Origin: Glaciecola sp965660815 | GTDB lineage: Bacteria > Pseudomonadota > Gammaproteobacteria > Enterobacterales > Alteromonadaceae | Length of the DNA: 64,000 bases | Assembly: GCA_965660815.1 (NCBI GenBank) | Contig: CBFIBG010000058.1 | Span: forward strand, 1-64,000 | Direction: 5' to 3' | The notes under the pieces: generated by a model | What the model was told of the DNA's origin: nothing | What the model saw: only the letters and a program-made list of their open reading frames with translations | Databases searched by the model: none | In this document: in pieces, positions 37,121 to 46,156 of the stretch | How the letters are laid out: each line of letters opens with the position of its first letter | Numbering within the stretch: the stretch's first letter is position 1 | Made by a program: the position numbers and the translations under genes

Positions 37121-38353
37121 ATGCATCTTTTTGCACGAGAACCTATTTTCGATAAACACAACAATATATTCGCGTATCAATTTATGTATCGCAATGGAAT
37201 AAACGGCAGTTTCCCGATGGATTTGTCGTTAGCATTTTCTGATGAAAATACTAATAAAGGTTTGAATATAGACGAATTACTTCAAGTAAAATACACCGTA
37301 GTAAACGTGCTACCCGACTTATTAGAGAATTTTTGTAATACGTTCAATGGGGACAATGTATTAGTAGAGCTATCAGAAATGCATACCGCCCCAAGCAACA
37401 GAATGCTTGAACTGATTGCTCACATGAAGAAAGTTGGGTTTGCATTTATCCTCAACGTAAAACAGCTTCAATGGGAAAGACTTATCCCATTTTGTGATTT
37501 CATCAAAGTAAATGTAGAAGACAATGCCGAATGCAGTTTCGATAAAGTCAGACAGATTTTTAACAGTTCTAAAGTAAAAGTTATTGCGACCAATGTACAC
37601 AATCAATATCAGTTTGAGCAGTGTAAAAGTTTATCAACGGACCTGTTTCAAGGGTTTTATTTCTTAGATGCGCCTGAGCCCGATGAAAACCCTTTACCCA
37701 CCAACAAGTTGGCTTATTTGCAATTGATGTCCGAGATTACCAAACCAGACCTTGACATACAGGCTCTCGAAAGTACATTCAAACAAGACCCTACCCTTTC
37801 TTACTTACTGATAAAATTCATCAATAATCCACTTGTTAATAAATCACATAAAATAACATCGATCAGACACGCCATAAATTATCTAGGTGAGCTAATGCTT
37901 AGAAGGTTCGTTGCAATAATCTCCCTTGCGGGATTGAATTCAAGACAACCACAAGAATTGTTGAACCTGTCATTATCTCGCGCAAAATTTTGTGAAATGC
38001 TCGACAATGAAATACACGGAGCTTCGGATGCGATGTCCGCTTTTCTAGTTGGCTTATTCTCTCTAATTGATGTAATTTTAAACAAAAAGATGGCTCAATT
38101 GCTGGATAAATTAGAGCTAGATGATTCGATTTTAACAGCACTGTTAAATCATGAAGGTAATTATGCCAATGTCCTTGGCCTAGCAACAGCCATCGAAGCG
38201 GGAAACTGGAACAAGTACGTTTCATTATCTACCGAGTTGCAACTGGACAAAGATCATATTTTTGAAATTCATCGTCAAGCGGTGCGCTGGCAGTATAATA
38301 TGACCGATGCAATATCACCTCTATTTCCAAAGGTAGATCCAAAGGCCACTTAA
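37121..38353 (+). CDS. EAL-like/HDOD signalling protein (YuxH type)
   Basis: A 410-residue protein from ATG 37121 (an in-frame TTG at 37109 is less likely). The N-terminal half is an EAL-like fold opening with LFAREPIFDKHNNIFAYQFMYR, the YuxH-type start. It lacks the catalytic glutamates and the DDF motif of active c-di-GMP phosphodiesterases (FILNV stands where LDDF would be), so it is probably not an enzyme. The C-terminal half (about 205-380) is an HDOD domain, HD-related without metal ligands. Likely a scaffold in c-di-GMP or motility signalling. It converges with ftsX, with only 7 bp between stops. Confidence 0.85.
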   Translation: MHLFAREPIFDKHNNIFAYQFMYRNGINGSFPMDLSLAFSDENTNKGLNIDELLQVKYTVVNVLPDLLENFCNTFNGDNVLVELSEMHTAPSNRMLELIAHMKKVGFAFILNVKQLQWERLIPFCDFIKVNVEDNAECSFDKVRQIFNSSKVKVIATNVHNQYQFEQCKSLSTDLFQGFYFLDAPEPDENPLPTNKLAYLQLMSEITKPDLDIQALESTFKQDPTLSYLLIKFINNPLVNKSHKITSIRHAINYLGELMLRRFVAIISLAGLNSRQPQELLNLSLSRAKFCEMLDNEIHGASDAMSAFLVGLFSLIDVILNKKMAQLLDKLELDDSILTALLNHEGNYANVLGLATAIEAGNWNKYVSLSTELQLDKDHIFEIHRQAVRWQYNMTDAISPLFPKVDPKAT

Positions 38354-38360
38354 GTGCTTT

Positions 38361-39344
38361 TCACTCAGGCTCTATATCATTGACATGTTTTCTAACAGAT
38401 AGAAATGAGCCTGCAAGCCCTAATGCTACAGATACGCATAACATTAATACGAAAGCTTCTAGATTCAGGCCAGTAATGTCCAACTGTATTTGATATTGAC
38501 GCATAAAGTCATCTAGCGACCAGCCAAACCAAATCAATATTACCGTGACAGTAACCCACGCCATGAAGCCACCTAGTAACCCAAACCAAAAACCAGTATA
38601 TAAGAAAGGGCGTTGGATAAAAGAGTCAGTTGCCCCAACCAGTTTCATTACCAAAATTTCATCGCGTTTATTATAAATATTTAACCTAATTGTATTTCCA
38701 ATAATAAGGATGACTGCAAAAAAGAGCAATAAAGCCAAGACGTACACAAGATCTTTTGCAATTTTTAGTAATCCATATAGACGCTCCAACCATTCGATGT
38801 CTAGCTTTCCTATGTCTACCTCTCGTTCCTTTTTGAGTTTACTTAAAAGTATACTCGCTGCAGTAGGAGAAGCGTGCTTGCTGGTTGGGGTTATCAATAC
38901 TACCGCTGGTATTGGATTTTCGTCCAAATAATTCAACGCATCGCCTAACCCTGACAATCTCTGAAATTCATCTAGTGCTTGTCTTGCCGAAACAAAGGTG
39001 ACCTGATTGATTTCATTCCAAGTTTTTAACCTATTGATAAGCTGTTGAGCGTCTGCTTCACTAACGCTCTTTTTTAAAAATAAAGAGATTTCTGATGCTT
39101 GTTGCCATTGGTCGGTTACTTGCTCGGTGTTTTTTACCATAATATATAGAGTGCTTGGCAAAGTTATGCTAAACCCTAAAACACCAATGGTCATGAGTGA
39201 TGCAAATGGAGTTCGGTAGAGCTCACCTAGGCTTTGTAAGCTTTGACGAATATGATTGGCGAAGAACATAAAAAAACGTTGAACTATGCCTATCCGATTA
39301 GTCGAAGCCTGTCGTCTGGATTTAAATAGCAAGCTCATTACCAA
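38361..39344 (-). CDS. ftsX: Cell-division protein FtsX
   Basis: Membrane partner of FtsE; the pair regulates peptidoglycan hydrolases at the division site. It has a cytoplasmic N-terminus, a first membrane helix near residues 45-70, a periplasmic domain of about 110 residues (QVTDQWQQASEISLFLKK onward), then three more helices including LVYVLALLLFFAVILIIGNTI. The 327-residue length is typical. Its start overlaps the ftsE stop by 7 bp, so the two are coupled. Confidence 0.96.
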   Translation of the reverse strand: MVMSLLFKSRRQASTNRIGIVQRFFMFFANHIRQSLQSLGELYRTPFASLMTIGVLGFSITLPSTLYIMVKNTEQVTDQWQQASEISLFLKKSVSEADAQQLINRLKTWNEINQVTFVSARQALDEFQRLSGLGDALNYLDENPIPAVVLITPTSKHASPTAASILLSKLKKEREVDIGKLDIEWLERLYGLLKIAKDLVYVLALLLFFAVILIIGNTIRLNIYNKRDEILVMKLVGATDSFIQRPFLYTGFWFGLLGGFMAWVTVTVILIWFGWSLDDFMRQYQIQLDITGLNLEAFVLMLCVSVALGLAGSFLSVRKHVNDIEPE

Positions 39345-40021
39345 TCGCCCTCATTTTGAACCAAGCCGTCTGTAATCATTCGACCGGATTTTAAAGTTAA
39401 GGTACGGTATTTCATTCGAGCTATTAGCCCTAGATCGTGGGTGGCTATAAATACAGAGACGCCGGCTCTATTAAATTCCTCAAAAAGCTTTATTATCTCC
39501 ATAGATAATTTCGGATCTAGGTTACCTGTTGGTTCGTCAGCCAGCAGTAAAGGAGGGCGATTCACGACTGCACGCGCAATTCCAACTCTCTGCTGTTCTC
39601 CTCCAGATAACGTGATAGGAAGATTATTGGATTTATTGGCTAAGCCAACCATTTCGAGAGCTGCCCCCACCCGCTTAATGATTGTTTTCCTAGTGTGTCC
39701 TTCTATGACTAGAGGCAATGCAACGTTATCAAACACAGATTTGTCCATCAATAATTGATGGCTTTGAAATATCATTCCGATATCTCGGCGAATAAATGCC
39801 ACTTGTTTGCGATTGATCGTACCAAGATCATGGCCATTGATCAGCACCCTGCCAACGCTTGGTCGCTCCATAATGCTAATTAGTTTCAAAAGGGTACTTT
39901 TACCCGCGCCCGAATGACCCGTCAAAAAAGCCATTTCCCCTTGCTCTAGGTGAAAGTTGACCTTACTGAGTGCTTGTTGACCACCAGGGTAGGTTTTACT
40001 TACGTCTTCAAATTTTATCAT
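39338..40021 (-). CDS. ftsE: Cell-division ATP-binding protein FtsE
   Basis: ABC-type ATPase working with FtsX. Walker A is GHSGAGKS at 35-42, the signature is LSGGEQQRVGIARAV, Walker B is LLLADEPTGNLD, and the switch histidine is in ATHDLGL. The 227 residues match the family. It precedes ftsX with a 7-bp overlap. Unlike in enterobacteria, where ftsY directly abuts ftsE, a 240-bp spacer with hairpins separates the two here, so ftsEX may have its own promoter. Confidence 0.96.
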   Translation of the reverse strand: MIKFEDVSKTYPGGQQALSKVNFHLEQGEMAFLTGHSGAGKSTLLKLISIMERPSVGRVLINGHDLGTINRKQVAFIRRDIGMIFQSHQLLMDKSVFDNVALPLVIEGHTRKTIIKRVGAALEMVGLANKSNNLPITLSGGEQQRVGIARAVVNRPPLLLADEPTGNLDPKLSMEIIKLFEEFNRAGVSVFIATHDLGLIARMKYRTLTLKSGRMITDGLVQNEGDW

Positions 40022-40105
40022 GCTTTTTGTTAATGAATAACGCGTATAGTCTCTAGCGCCAATAATAAAAAATAGTTAATACCATAAACCATTGTTATTA
40101 CGAAC

Positions 40106-40189
40106 GCTAGTAAAGACTAGCAACAAATAATGACGGTTATTGTGTGCCAGCAAATTGCCTAACAGCGTCATTTATTGACGCGACCAAAT
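40106..40189. repeat. Two perfect small hairpins in the ftsE-ftsY spacer
   Basis: GCTAGT/ACTAGC with an AAAG loop lies at 40106-40121, and GCGTCA/TGACGC with a 5-nt loop at 40173-40189. A third, weaker ATACC/GGTAT stem lies near 40229-40242. None has a proper T-run, so I cannot call a terminator. They may mark processing or partial termination between ftsY and ftsEX. Confidence 0.5.
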
Positions 40190-40261
40190 TGATTCAAAAA
40201 GTTTCGATTTAAAAATGAGCATTAACCAAATACCTATTGGTATCAAAAGATGCTCCAACTG

Positions 40262-41638
40262 CTACTCATCTGCAAACAATGCTTCAACGAATGTTTTAGC
40301 GTCGAACTCTTTCAAATCATCAATGCCTTCGCCAATTCCGATGTAACGGACAGGTATTTTAAATTCATCGGCAAGGGCGAATATGACACCACCTTTGGCG
40401 CTGCCATCTAACTTTGTCAAGTTTATCCCCGTTATACCTACAGCATCATTAAAAATTTTAGTTTGACTGACCGCATTTTGCCCTGTACTCGCGTCCAAAG
40501 TGAGCATAATTTCATGCGGGGCTTGTGGGTCTATTTTCTTCATTACCCGAACTACTTTTTTAAGCTCTTCAATTAGATGGTCTTTGTTTTGAAGCCTCCC
40601 TGCGGTGTCTGCGATTAATACATCAGCTCGCTTAGACTTTGCAGATTGAATAGCATCAAAAATGACAGAAGCACTATCTGCCCCAGTATGCTGAGCAATA
40701 ACAGGGATATTGTTACGCTCTCCCCACACTTGCAACTGCTCGACTGCGGCTGCGCGGAATGTGTCTCCAGCGGCTAGCATCACTGACTTGCCTTGTGCCT
40801 GAAATTGTTTTGCCAACTTCCCAATAGTAGTGGTTTTTCCAACCCCGTTAACACCTACCATTAGAATAACAAATGGTGTCTTTTCATCGTCTTTATTGGC
40901 TAGCGAAAAATCCAACGGCTTATTAACATCAGAAAGAATAGTTTGCATCTGTTGTTGCAGCATTTTCGATAAGGCGTCACCATCTTTCAACTGTGACCTC
41001 TTAGCATTAGTGGTAAGCTCATCAATAATTTTATTGGTAGTTTTCATTCCAACGTCTGCGATGAGCAGCTGAGTCTCTAAATCTTCATACAAATCATCAT
41101 CGATACTCTTTCCCAATAACAGTCCACTAAAGCCGCTGCCAATATTTGCTTTGGTCTTGGATAAACTTGCTTTTAGTCTTGCAAAAAATCCCTGCTTTTC
41201 TGCTGCTTTTCCCGGATCTTCTTGGGTTGATATATCCGTCTCTAATGAATCCTGCTTATCTACTATTGCGGTATCTTGTGTTTGCTCAAACGGTTTTAGC
41301 GTTTCTTTGTCTTGTTGGTTTTGCTCGTCTTGAATTTCAGGCGTTGTTGATTGCCCATGGATTGTTTTTTTCGACTCTTCTTCATCGCTTAATTGCTGAG
41401 TCTTAAGCGTCATTTCATCTGCGTTTACATCCCTCCCCTGCGTATTTTCTAGTTCCAGAGAGGCATTTTTCACTTCTTCCACAGCTGATTCATTGTCAAT
41501 ATTTAAAGATGTCTCATTATCAACCAATGCTTCTTTCGATGAATCGGAATCTTTTTTTCGTTGTTCCGGCGAGGCATTATTTTCTTTATTCGACGCTTTA
41601 TCTTTTGAATCTTTGTCTTTTTTAAACCAATTAAACAA
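40262..41638 (-). CDS. ftsY: Signal recognition particle receptor FtsY
   Basis: GTPase that docks ribosome-SRP complexes at the inner membrane. A long acidic, low-complexity A domain (about residues 1-145) precedes the NG domain with GVNGVGKTTTIGKLA, DTAGR, and TKLDGSAKGG. Start: the frame extends to 41683, but TTG 41638 has AAGGGG at ideal spacing and yields MFNWFKKDKD, the usual FtsY membrane-binding N-terminus, giving 458 residues. It diverges from rsmD by 77 bp, the conserved layout. Confidence 0.95.
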   Translation of the reverse strand: MFNWFKKDKDSKDKASNKENNASPEQRKKDSDSSKEALVDNETSLNIDNESAVEEVKNASLELENTQGRDVNADEMTLKTQQLSDEEESKKTIHGQSTTPEIQDEQNQQDKETLKPFEQTQDTAIVDKQDSLETDISTQEDPGKAAEKQGFFARLKASLSKTKANIGSGFSGLLLGKSIDDDLYEDLETQLLIADVGMKTTNKIIDELTTNAKRSQLKDGDALSKMLQQQMQTILSDVNKPLDFSLANKDDEKTPFVILMVGVNGVGKTTTIGKLAKQFQAQGKSVMLAAGDTFRAAAVEQLQVWGERNNIPVIAQHTGADSASVIFDAIQSAKSKRADVLIADTAGRLQNKDHLIEELKKVVRVMKKIDPQAPHEIMLTLDASTGQNAVSQTKIFNDAVGITGINLTKLDGSAKGGVIFALADEFKIPVRYIGIGEGIDDLKEFDAKTFVEALFADE

Positions 41639-41715
41639 TTTAAACCCCTTTAATACGGCATAGCATTCAATATATTGATACACTTAATCATTAAATTATA
41701 TCACTTAGTTACCCT

Positions 41716-42369
41716 ATGCCGCCAATACGTAATAACAGAAATTCATTCAGAAAAAAGTCGCAAGTAGCAAACAAGTCTTCAAAAAAGCAATCGAATCAGA
41801 AAGGCCTTATACGAATTATTGCAGGCGAGCATAGAGGAAGACGTCTACCTGTTCTTGTCAGTGAAGGTTTAAGACCCACTGGTGATAGAGTCAAAGAAAC
41901 ACTGTTTAACTGGTTAATGATGAATGTTTCCAATGCTCGGTGCTTAGATCTATTTGCCGGTAGTGGCAGTTTGGGAATTGAAGCGTTGTCCAGGGGAGCA
42001 AAACATGTATGTTTTGTGGAGCAAGATAAAAAAGTCGCAAAGAATATTGAAACAAACTTAATCACATTAAAAGAAATGGAACGTTCAAAAGTGCTAAATA
42101 GCAATGCATTCGACATTGACTTTAGTGGCCAAAGTCCTTTTGATATCGTGTTTGTCGACCCCCCTTTTGGCAAGGAATTAGTGACTCAAAGTCTGGCCAT
42201 GTTAGCTGACAACAAGATGTTTGCGGAAAATGGATATGTCTACATTGAAGTTGGACACAATGATTCTTTTATACCGCCTGATGGTTTTCTATTAATTAAA
42301 CAAATAAAAACAAGTCAAGTTTCTGCGCACCTTTATCAAAATTCATTTGACACCAACAACAGCCAATAA
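41716..42369 (+). CDS. rsmD: 16S rRNA (guanine966-N2)-methyltransferase RsmD
   Basis: Methylates G966 in 16S rRNA. The SAM motif is DLFAGSGSLGIEALSRGA near residue 76, and the catalytic N-methyltransferase motif is VDPPFG near 151. The N-terminal 30 residues are strongly basic (RNNRNSFRKKSQVANKS), an RNA-binding extension. It diverges from ftsY and ends 6 bp from the convergent DUF416 gene. Confidence 0.95.
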   Translation: MPPIRNNRNSFRKKSQVANKSSKKQSNQKGLIRIIAGEHRGRRLPVLVSEGLRPTGDRVKETLFNWLMMNVSNARCLDLFAGSGSLGIEALSRGAKHVCFVEQDKKVAKNIETNLITLKEMERSKVLNSNAFDIDFSGQSPFDIVFVDPPFGKELVTQSLAMLADNKMFAENGYVYIEVGHNDSFIPPDGFLLIKQIKTSQVSAHLYQNSFDTNNSQ

Positions 42370-42375
42370 CATTGG

Positions 42376-42972
42376 TCACAAATCTAACTGCATCCCCAAG
42401 TTACTGGTATTTTGTGCTATCAAATCGGAGCGCAAAGCCTTTATGTTATCCTTATCCATTCTATTGGTTGAGCAAAACTCAATTAGACTCGCTTGAGTGT
42501 CTATTTCGTATTGCATCAAAGCGTGTTGTTTTATTTGTTGATTATCAAGCTCGGAATCGCTACTAACCAAAATGTACGCCTCAACGGAACCTTGACTCAA
42601 TTTGGCAACTGTGACGGGAGCATTTTGAATATTATCTGTATAACTATTAATGCATGAATTTAAAGCCATGCAAAAATCCAAAGCTGGGTAAACAGCAAAT
42701 ACATCAAAATGGTCGACATCTGGAGTAATAGCTTCTAACTTTTCAAGTTGAACCTCAGTATTAAAATTGTTCTTAGAAGACATGCACCTTTCCCAAATCA
42801 AATTTAATATGGATTGGGCCACATGAGCATCACCAAAACCTGTATTAGCTGAAAACAAAATATAGTTAGGTAACATCCTTTGCATTAAAGCACATGCAAA
42901 CACCATGTTTGCGGGGAATTTTAATTCGCGAATTTCGCCAAATGTATTTAATTTGTTCGTTCTAATTTTCAT
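42376..42972 (-). CDS. DUF416 family protein (YjaG-like)
   Basis: A 198-residue cytoplasmic protein resembling E. coli YjaG along its length: FACALMQRMLPNYILF matches YjaG's ACLCERMYPNY block, NTGFGDAHVAQSILNLIWE matches its TGFGD block, and DVFAVYPALDFCMAL and IKALRSDL are also shared. Function is unknown. It shares direction with the MarC-type gene upstream, which ends 25 bp before this start, so the two may form an operon. Confidence 0.88.
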   Translation of the reverse strand: MKIRTNKLNTFGEIRELKFPANMVFACALMQRMLPNYILFSANTGFGDAHVAQSILNLIWERCMSSKNNFNTEVQLEKLEAITPDVDHFDVFAVYPALDFCMALNSCINSYTDNIQNAPVTVAKLSQGSVEAYILVSSDSELDNQQIKQHALMQYEIDTQASLIEFCSTNRMDKDNIKALRSDLIAQNTSNLGMQLDL

Positions 42973-42996
42973 CTATTTCCTTACGCTGTGATGAAT

Positions 42997-43602
42997 TTAG
43001 TGTTTCATTACTAGATGTTCAACGTATACGGTTATGCCATTTAGAAGCATCTGAATAGCGATCATTATTAAAACCATCCCCATTAGCCGCTCAACAGCCC
43101 GCAACCCTTTATCGGTAAGCAGTTTGTGAATAGGGCTAGACAGCATGAGTATACACGCACTGACACTCCATGCTAATAAGAGTGCCAAACTCCAATGCAT
43201 CATCTTATCCGGTTGCTGATTAGCAAGCAAAATCAATGCTGCCATAGTAGAAGGACCCGCGATCATTGGCACCGCCAGTGGCACAATTAATGGCTCTTCT
43301 GATTCTGGCAAGTTCATTATCCCACCTGGTTTAGGAAAAATCATCTTAAGCGCGATAATAAAAAGAATAATACCACCGGCTATGCTCACTGTTTCCTGTT
43401 CGACTTGTAAAAAATTAAGCAGCCCTTGACCAGAAAAAAGGAAAACGAAAAGAATGAATAGAGCGATACATAATTCTCTCAGAATCACAAAATTACGTCT
43501 TTTTGGATCGAGTGATTTTAATACCGTCATGTAAATTGGTAAATTACCAATAGGATCCATGATAAGAAAAAGTATCGTTGCGGCGGATAAAATGTCGAAC
43601 AT
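42997..43602 (-). CDS. MarC/YhgN family integral membrane protein
   Basis: A 201-residue inner-membrane protein with six helices, including the opening AATILFLIMDPIGNLPIYM and the conserved VPLAVPMIAGPSTMAALILL. The family was once called multiple antibiotic resistance, but transport substrates are unproven. It is upstream of the DUF416 gene in the same direction, with a divergent HTH gene beyond. Confidence 0.9.
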   Translation of the reverse strand: MFDILSAATILFLIMDPIGNLPIYMTVLKSLDPKRRNFVILRELCIALFILFVFLFSGQGLLNFLQVEQETVSIAGGIILFIIALKMIFPKPGGIMNLPESEEPLIVPLAVPMIAGPSTMAALILLANQQPDKMMHWSLALLLAWSVSACILMLSSPIHKLLTDKGLRAVERLMGMVLIMIAIQMLLNGITVYVEHLVMKH

Positions 43603-43711
43603 TAAGATTCAACCTTAGTTTAAATTGCAGTTATATGTATCAAGTTTTTTACTTTTTCGTCGTTAAATAAACACACAAAAACTCACACTAGCTTGCTTAA
43701 TGGAGATCCTA

Positions 43712-43894
43712 ATGTCGTTAATGTCAGTTTCAGAAGTTGCCGAATTTCTTGGTGTACAACAGAGCCGAGTACAGAGGCTCGCCAGAGAACATCTTCTCGT
43801 TGTTAAGGAAGAAAATGAGGAGGGCGAACCTATGTTCGATCAAAACGATGTCAGCCGCTATAAAGAGTTCGCCGAAAGATTAGGCGGATTATAA
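43712..43894 (+). CDS. Small helix-turn-helix DNA-binding protein
   Basis: A 60-residue protein that is essentially one excisionase/MerR-like winged helix: VSEVAEFLGVQQSRVQRLAREHLL followed by a short wing and DQNDVSRYKEF. I start at ATG 43712 because GGAGATCC precedes it; an in-frame ATG at 43700 would add four residues. It is unattached to any mobile element, and ends 19 bp from the convergent pepB. Either a small chromosomal regulator or a relic; the unbroken frame and good ribosome site favour the former. Confidence 0.75.
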   Translation: MSLMSVSEVAEFLGVQQSRVQRLAREHLLVVKEENEEGEPMFDQNDVSRYKEFAERLGGL

Positions 43895-43912
43895 CGCTGC
43901 GCTTTCTCCCGT

Positions 43913-45193
43913 TTATTGTGTCACTAACATGTCAGCAATAGCTCGGATCCCCATAGCAGTTGCTCCAGCCGGCATAACGTCGTCTGCTTGTCTACTGTAT
44001 GCTGCGGCTAAATCGAGATGTAACCATTGGCAATTATTCAAATCGACAAAACGAGATAAAAATCCCGCAGCATTTGATGCACCGCCGGAGCCACCTCCTT
44101 TTTGCGGTCTACTATTGGCGGTATCAGCAAACGGAGATGGGCATTGGTCAGCATGCCATGACTCTAAGGGCAGTCTCCAGTGAGGTTCTAATTGGTTTTT
44201 TGCCACCGCTAGGAATTTGTCACAGGCTGAATCATTAAGACTGAATACTGCATTATAGTGCTTTCCGAGGGCAGCAACGGCCGCTCCGGTTAGCGTTGCC
44301 GCATCCAATATCAGATCGGGACGACATTCAGAGGCGGCCATTAAACCATCAGCCAACACCAAGCGACCCTCCGCGTCAGTATTCACAATTTCAACGGTTA
44401 CACCATTTTTATAGGTAATAATGTCGCCGAGCTTGTATGCGTGACCACTTATTAAGTTTTCAGCGCAACACAGAAAGACTTTTACACGTTTAGAAAGGCC
44501 CTGCTTTATAGCGTAAGCTAGCGCGCCTACCACCGTCGCTGCGCCGCCCATGTCGCATTTCATATCAAGCATCCCTTCGCTAGATTTTATACTGTATCCA
44601 CCGCTGTCAAAGGTGATTCCTTTACCCACTAGCGCAGTGTCTATTTTCTCTGAAGCATTAGGATTATAATCTATTTCAAGTAACACAGGCGGTCGTTCAC
44701 TTCCTCTGCCAACTTCGTATATGCCCATCCAATTAGCAGATTTAAGTTCTTCTCCAGTCCAACGTTTGAAGCTTACATCGTTTCCAGCGATAGCTGATAT
44801 ATATTCCTGCGCCTGGTCTGCAAGCGATTGAGGACTCATTTTTTCTGGAGTTTGGTTGACGAGATTTCTGGTGAACATTAATACATCTAAGTAGCCATCT
44901 AATTGTGTTTTATCAGATTTGCTTGCCCACTCGAACTTCCCGTTAAAGTCTGGACCGCAGAAACTTTGAGCAAATAGCATCTGATCCATTAAGGACCAAT
45001 CACCAATAAATTTTATGTCAGTGACGCCCGTTGCAGCGACCTTGCGCGACGATTGTTGTATGGCTCTTTGTCTGTTAGCAATATCATCGACCAGATGAAC
45101 TTTTGCTCCTGAATTACAGAAAGAAACTAGTGTCGAGTTAGAATAAGGTAAACTAGCCTCTTGAGTGGTAAGTTCAACTTCGAAAAATGCCAT
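43913..45193 (-). CDS. pepB: Aminopeptidase B (M17 leucyl aminopeptidase family)
   Basis: Broad-range cytosolic aminopeptidase requiring two metal ions. The M17 active-site motif NTDAEGRLVLAD is present, with the metal ligands in GKGITFDSGGYSIK and CDMGGAA. The frame is open up to 45352, but the ATG at 45193 has GGAG 8 bp upstream and gives 426 residues, almost exactly the length of E. coli PepB (427), so earlier codons are noncoding. It diverges from sfsA over 43 bp. Confidence 0.93.
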   Translation of the reverse strand: MAFFEVELTTQEASLPYSNSTLVSFCNSGAKVHLVDDIANRQRAIQQSSRKVAATGVTDIKFIGDWSLMDQMLFAQSFCGPDFNGKFEWASKSDKTQLDGYLDVLMFTRNLVNQTPEKMSPQSLADQAQEYISAIAGNDVSFKRWTGEELKSANWMGIYEVGRGSERPPVLLEIDYNPNASEKIDTALVGKGITFDSGGYSIKSSEGMLDMKCDMGGAATVVGALAYAIKQGLSKRVKVFLCCAENLISGHAYKLGDIITYKNGVTVEIVNTDAEGRLVLADGLMAASECRPDLILDAATLTGAAVAALGKHYNAVFSLNDSACDKFLAVAKNQLEPHWRLPLESWHADQCPSPFADTANSRPQKGGGSGGASNAAGFLSRFVDLNNCQWLHLDLAAAYSRQADDVMPAGATAMGIRAIADMLVTQ

Positions 45194-45236
45194 TAGAACT
45201 CCTACGAAAGTTTTAAAATAAAAAGAAGAATAGCAA

Positions 45237-45938
45237 ATGTTCGAGTTTAGTTCAGCCTTAACCGAGGCCATTTTAATAAAAAGATATAAGCGTTTTTTAG
45301 CGGATGTGACATTACAAGACGGTTCCACTATAACGGTGCATTGTCCAAACACTGGTGCTATGACAACCTGTGATGTTCCGGGTAGCGTAGTTTATTTAAG
45401 CAAATCGAATAATCCAAATCGCAAATATAAGTACACTTGGGAATACTCAACATCACCAGATGGGCAGAAAATTTGTGTTAATACTAATAACGCCAACAAA
45501 GTCGTGTGGTCTGCGCTAAAAAAGCATAGCATCTATCAACTCAGCCAGTACTCGGTAATTTTGCCAGAGAAAAGAGTAAACGACAGTAGAATTGATTTTT
45601 TATTGCAAGAAGATGGAATATCCGATTGTTATTTGGAGGTAAAATCGGTCACTCTGGCCGAAGGTAATATTGCTAGGTTTCCAGATACCGTCACCAAACG
45701 TGGACTGAAACACTGCGAAGAATTAATAGACATTGTGCACAGAGGCAAAGAAGCTTATTTATTGTTTTGTGTGATGAGAGAAGGAATAAAGCATTTTGAA
45801 ATTGCCGAAAACATCGACCCCAGATATGCAGAAGCAGTCACACGCGCCTGCAGAGCTGGCGTCCATATTTTGTGTTATGGATGCAGATTAGATTGGCGTG
45901 GAATTGAACTAACTCACGAAATCCCGTTTTTTTCTTAA
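45237..45938 (+). CDS. sfsA: SfsA family protein
   Basis: A 233-residue protein of the SfsA family, named for sugar-fermentation stimulation in E. coli. It combines an OB-like N-terminal part (KRYKRFLADVTLQDG, HCPNTGAM) with a nuclease-like PD-(D/E)xK fold (SRIDFLL, CYLEVKSVTLAEG). A nucleic-acid role is plausible; the real function is uncertain. It begins the conserved run sfsA-dksA-gluQRS-pcnB-folK-panB-panC. Confidence 0.93.
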   Translation: MFEFSSALTEAILIKRYKRFLADVTLQDGSTITVHCPNTGAMTTCDVPGSVVYLSKSNNPNRKYKYTWEYSTSPDGQKICVNTNNANKVVWSALKKHSIYQLSQYSVILPEKRVNDSRIDFLLQEDGISDCYLEVKSVTLAEGNIARFPDTVTKRGLKHCEELIDIVHRGKEAYLLFCVMREGIKHFEIAENIDPRYAEAVTRACRAGVHILCYGCRLDWRGIELTHEIPFFS

Positions 45939-46156
45939 AAAAAGATTGCTTTTTGAAAAAAAAGCCCCATATTACCGGCTTGAAAAAATCTGTCTGCTTT
46001 TTTGCATTACCGATTATGCAAATCTCGCGCAATAGGTCTAATATTTTAGCCTAACAGCGTAATATGTAGCTTGTAATAAATTCGACGTTGATATAGTAAT
46101 AGTAAAGATGTCTGATTACTGAAGCTCATTAATATTGAGTTTAGGAGAATGGCCAA

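Noticed and set aside
45200..45352. N-terminal extension of pepB (53 extra codons)
   Set aside because: It overlaps sfsA on the other strand, has atypical composition, and the ATG at 45193 has a good ribosome site and gives the family length.
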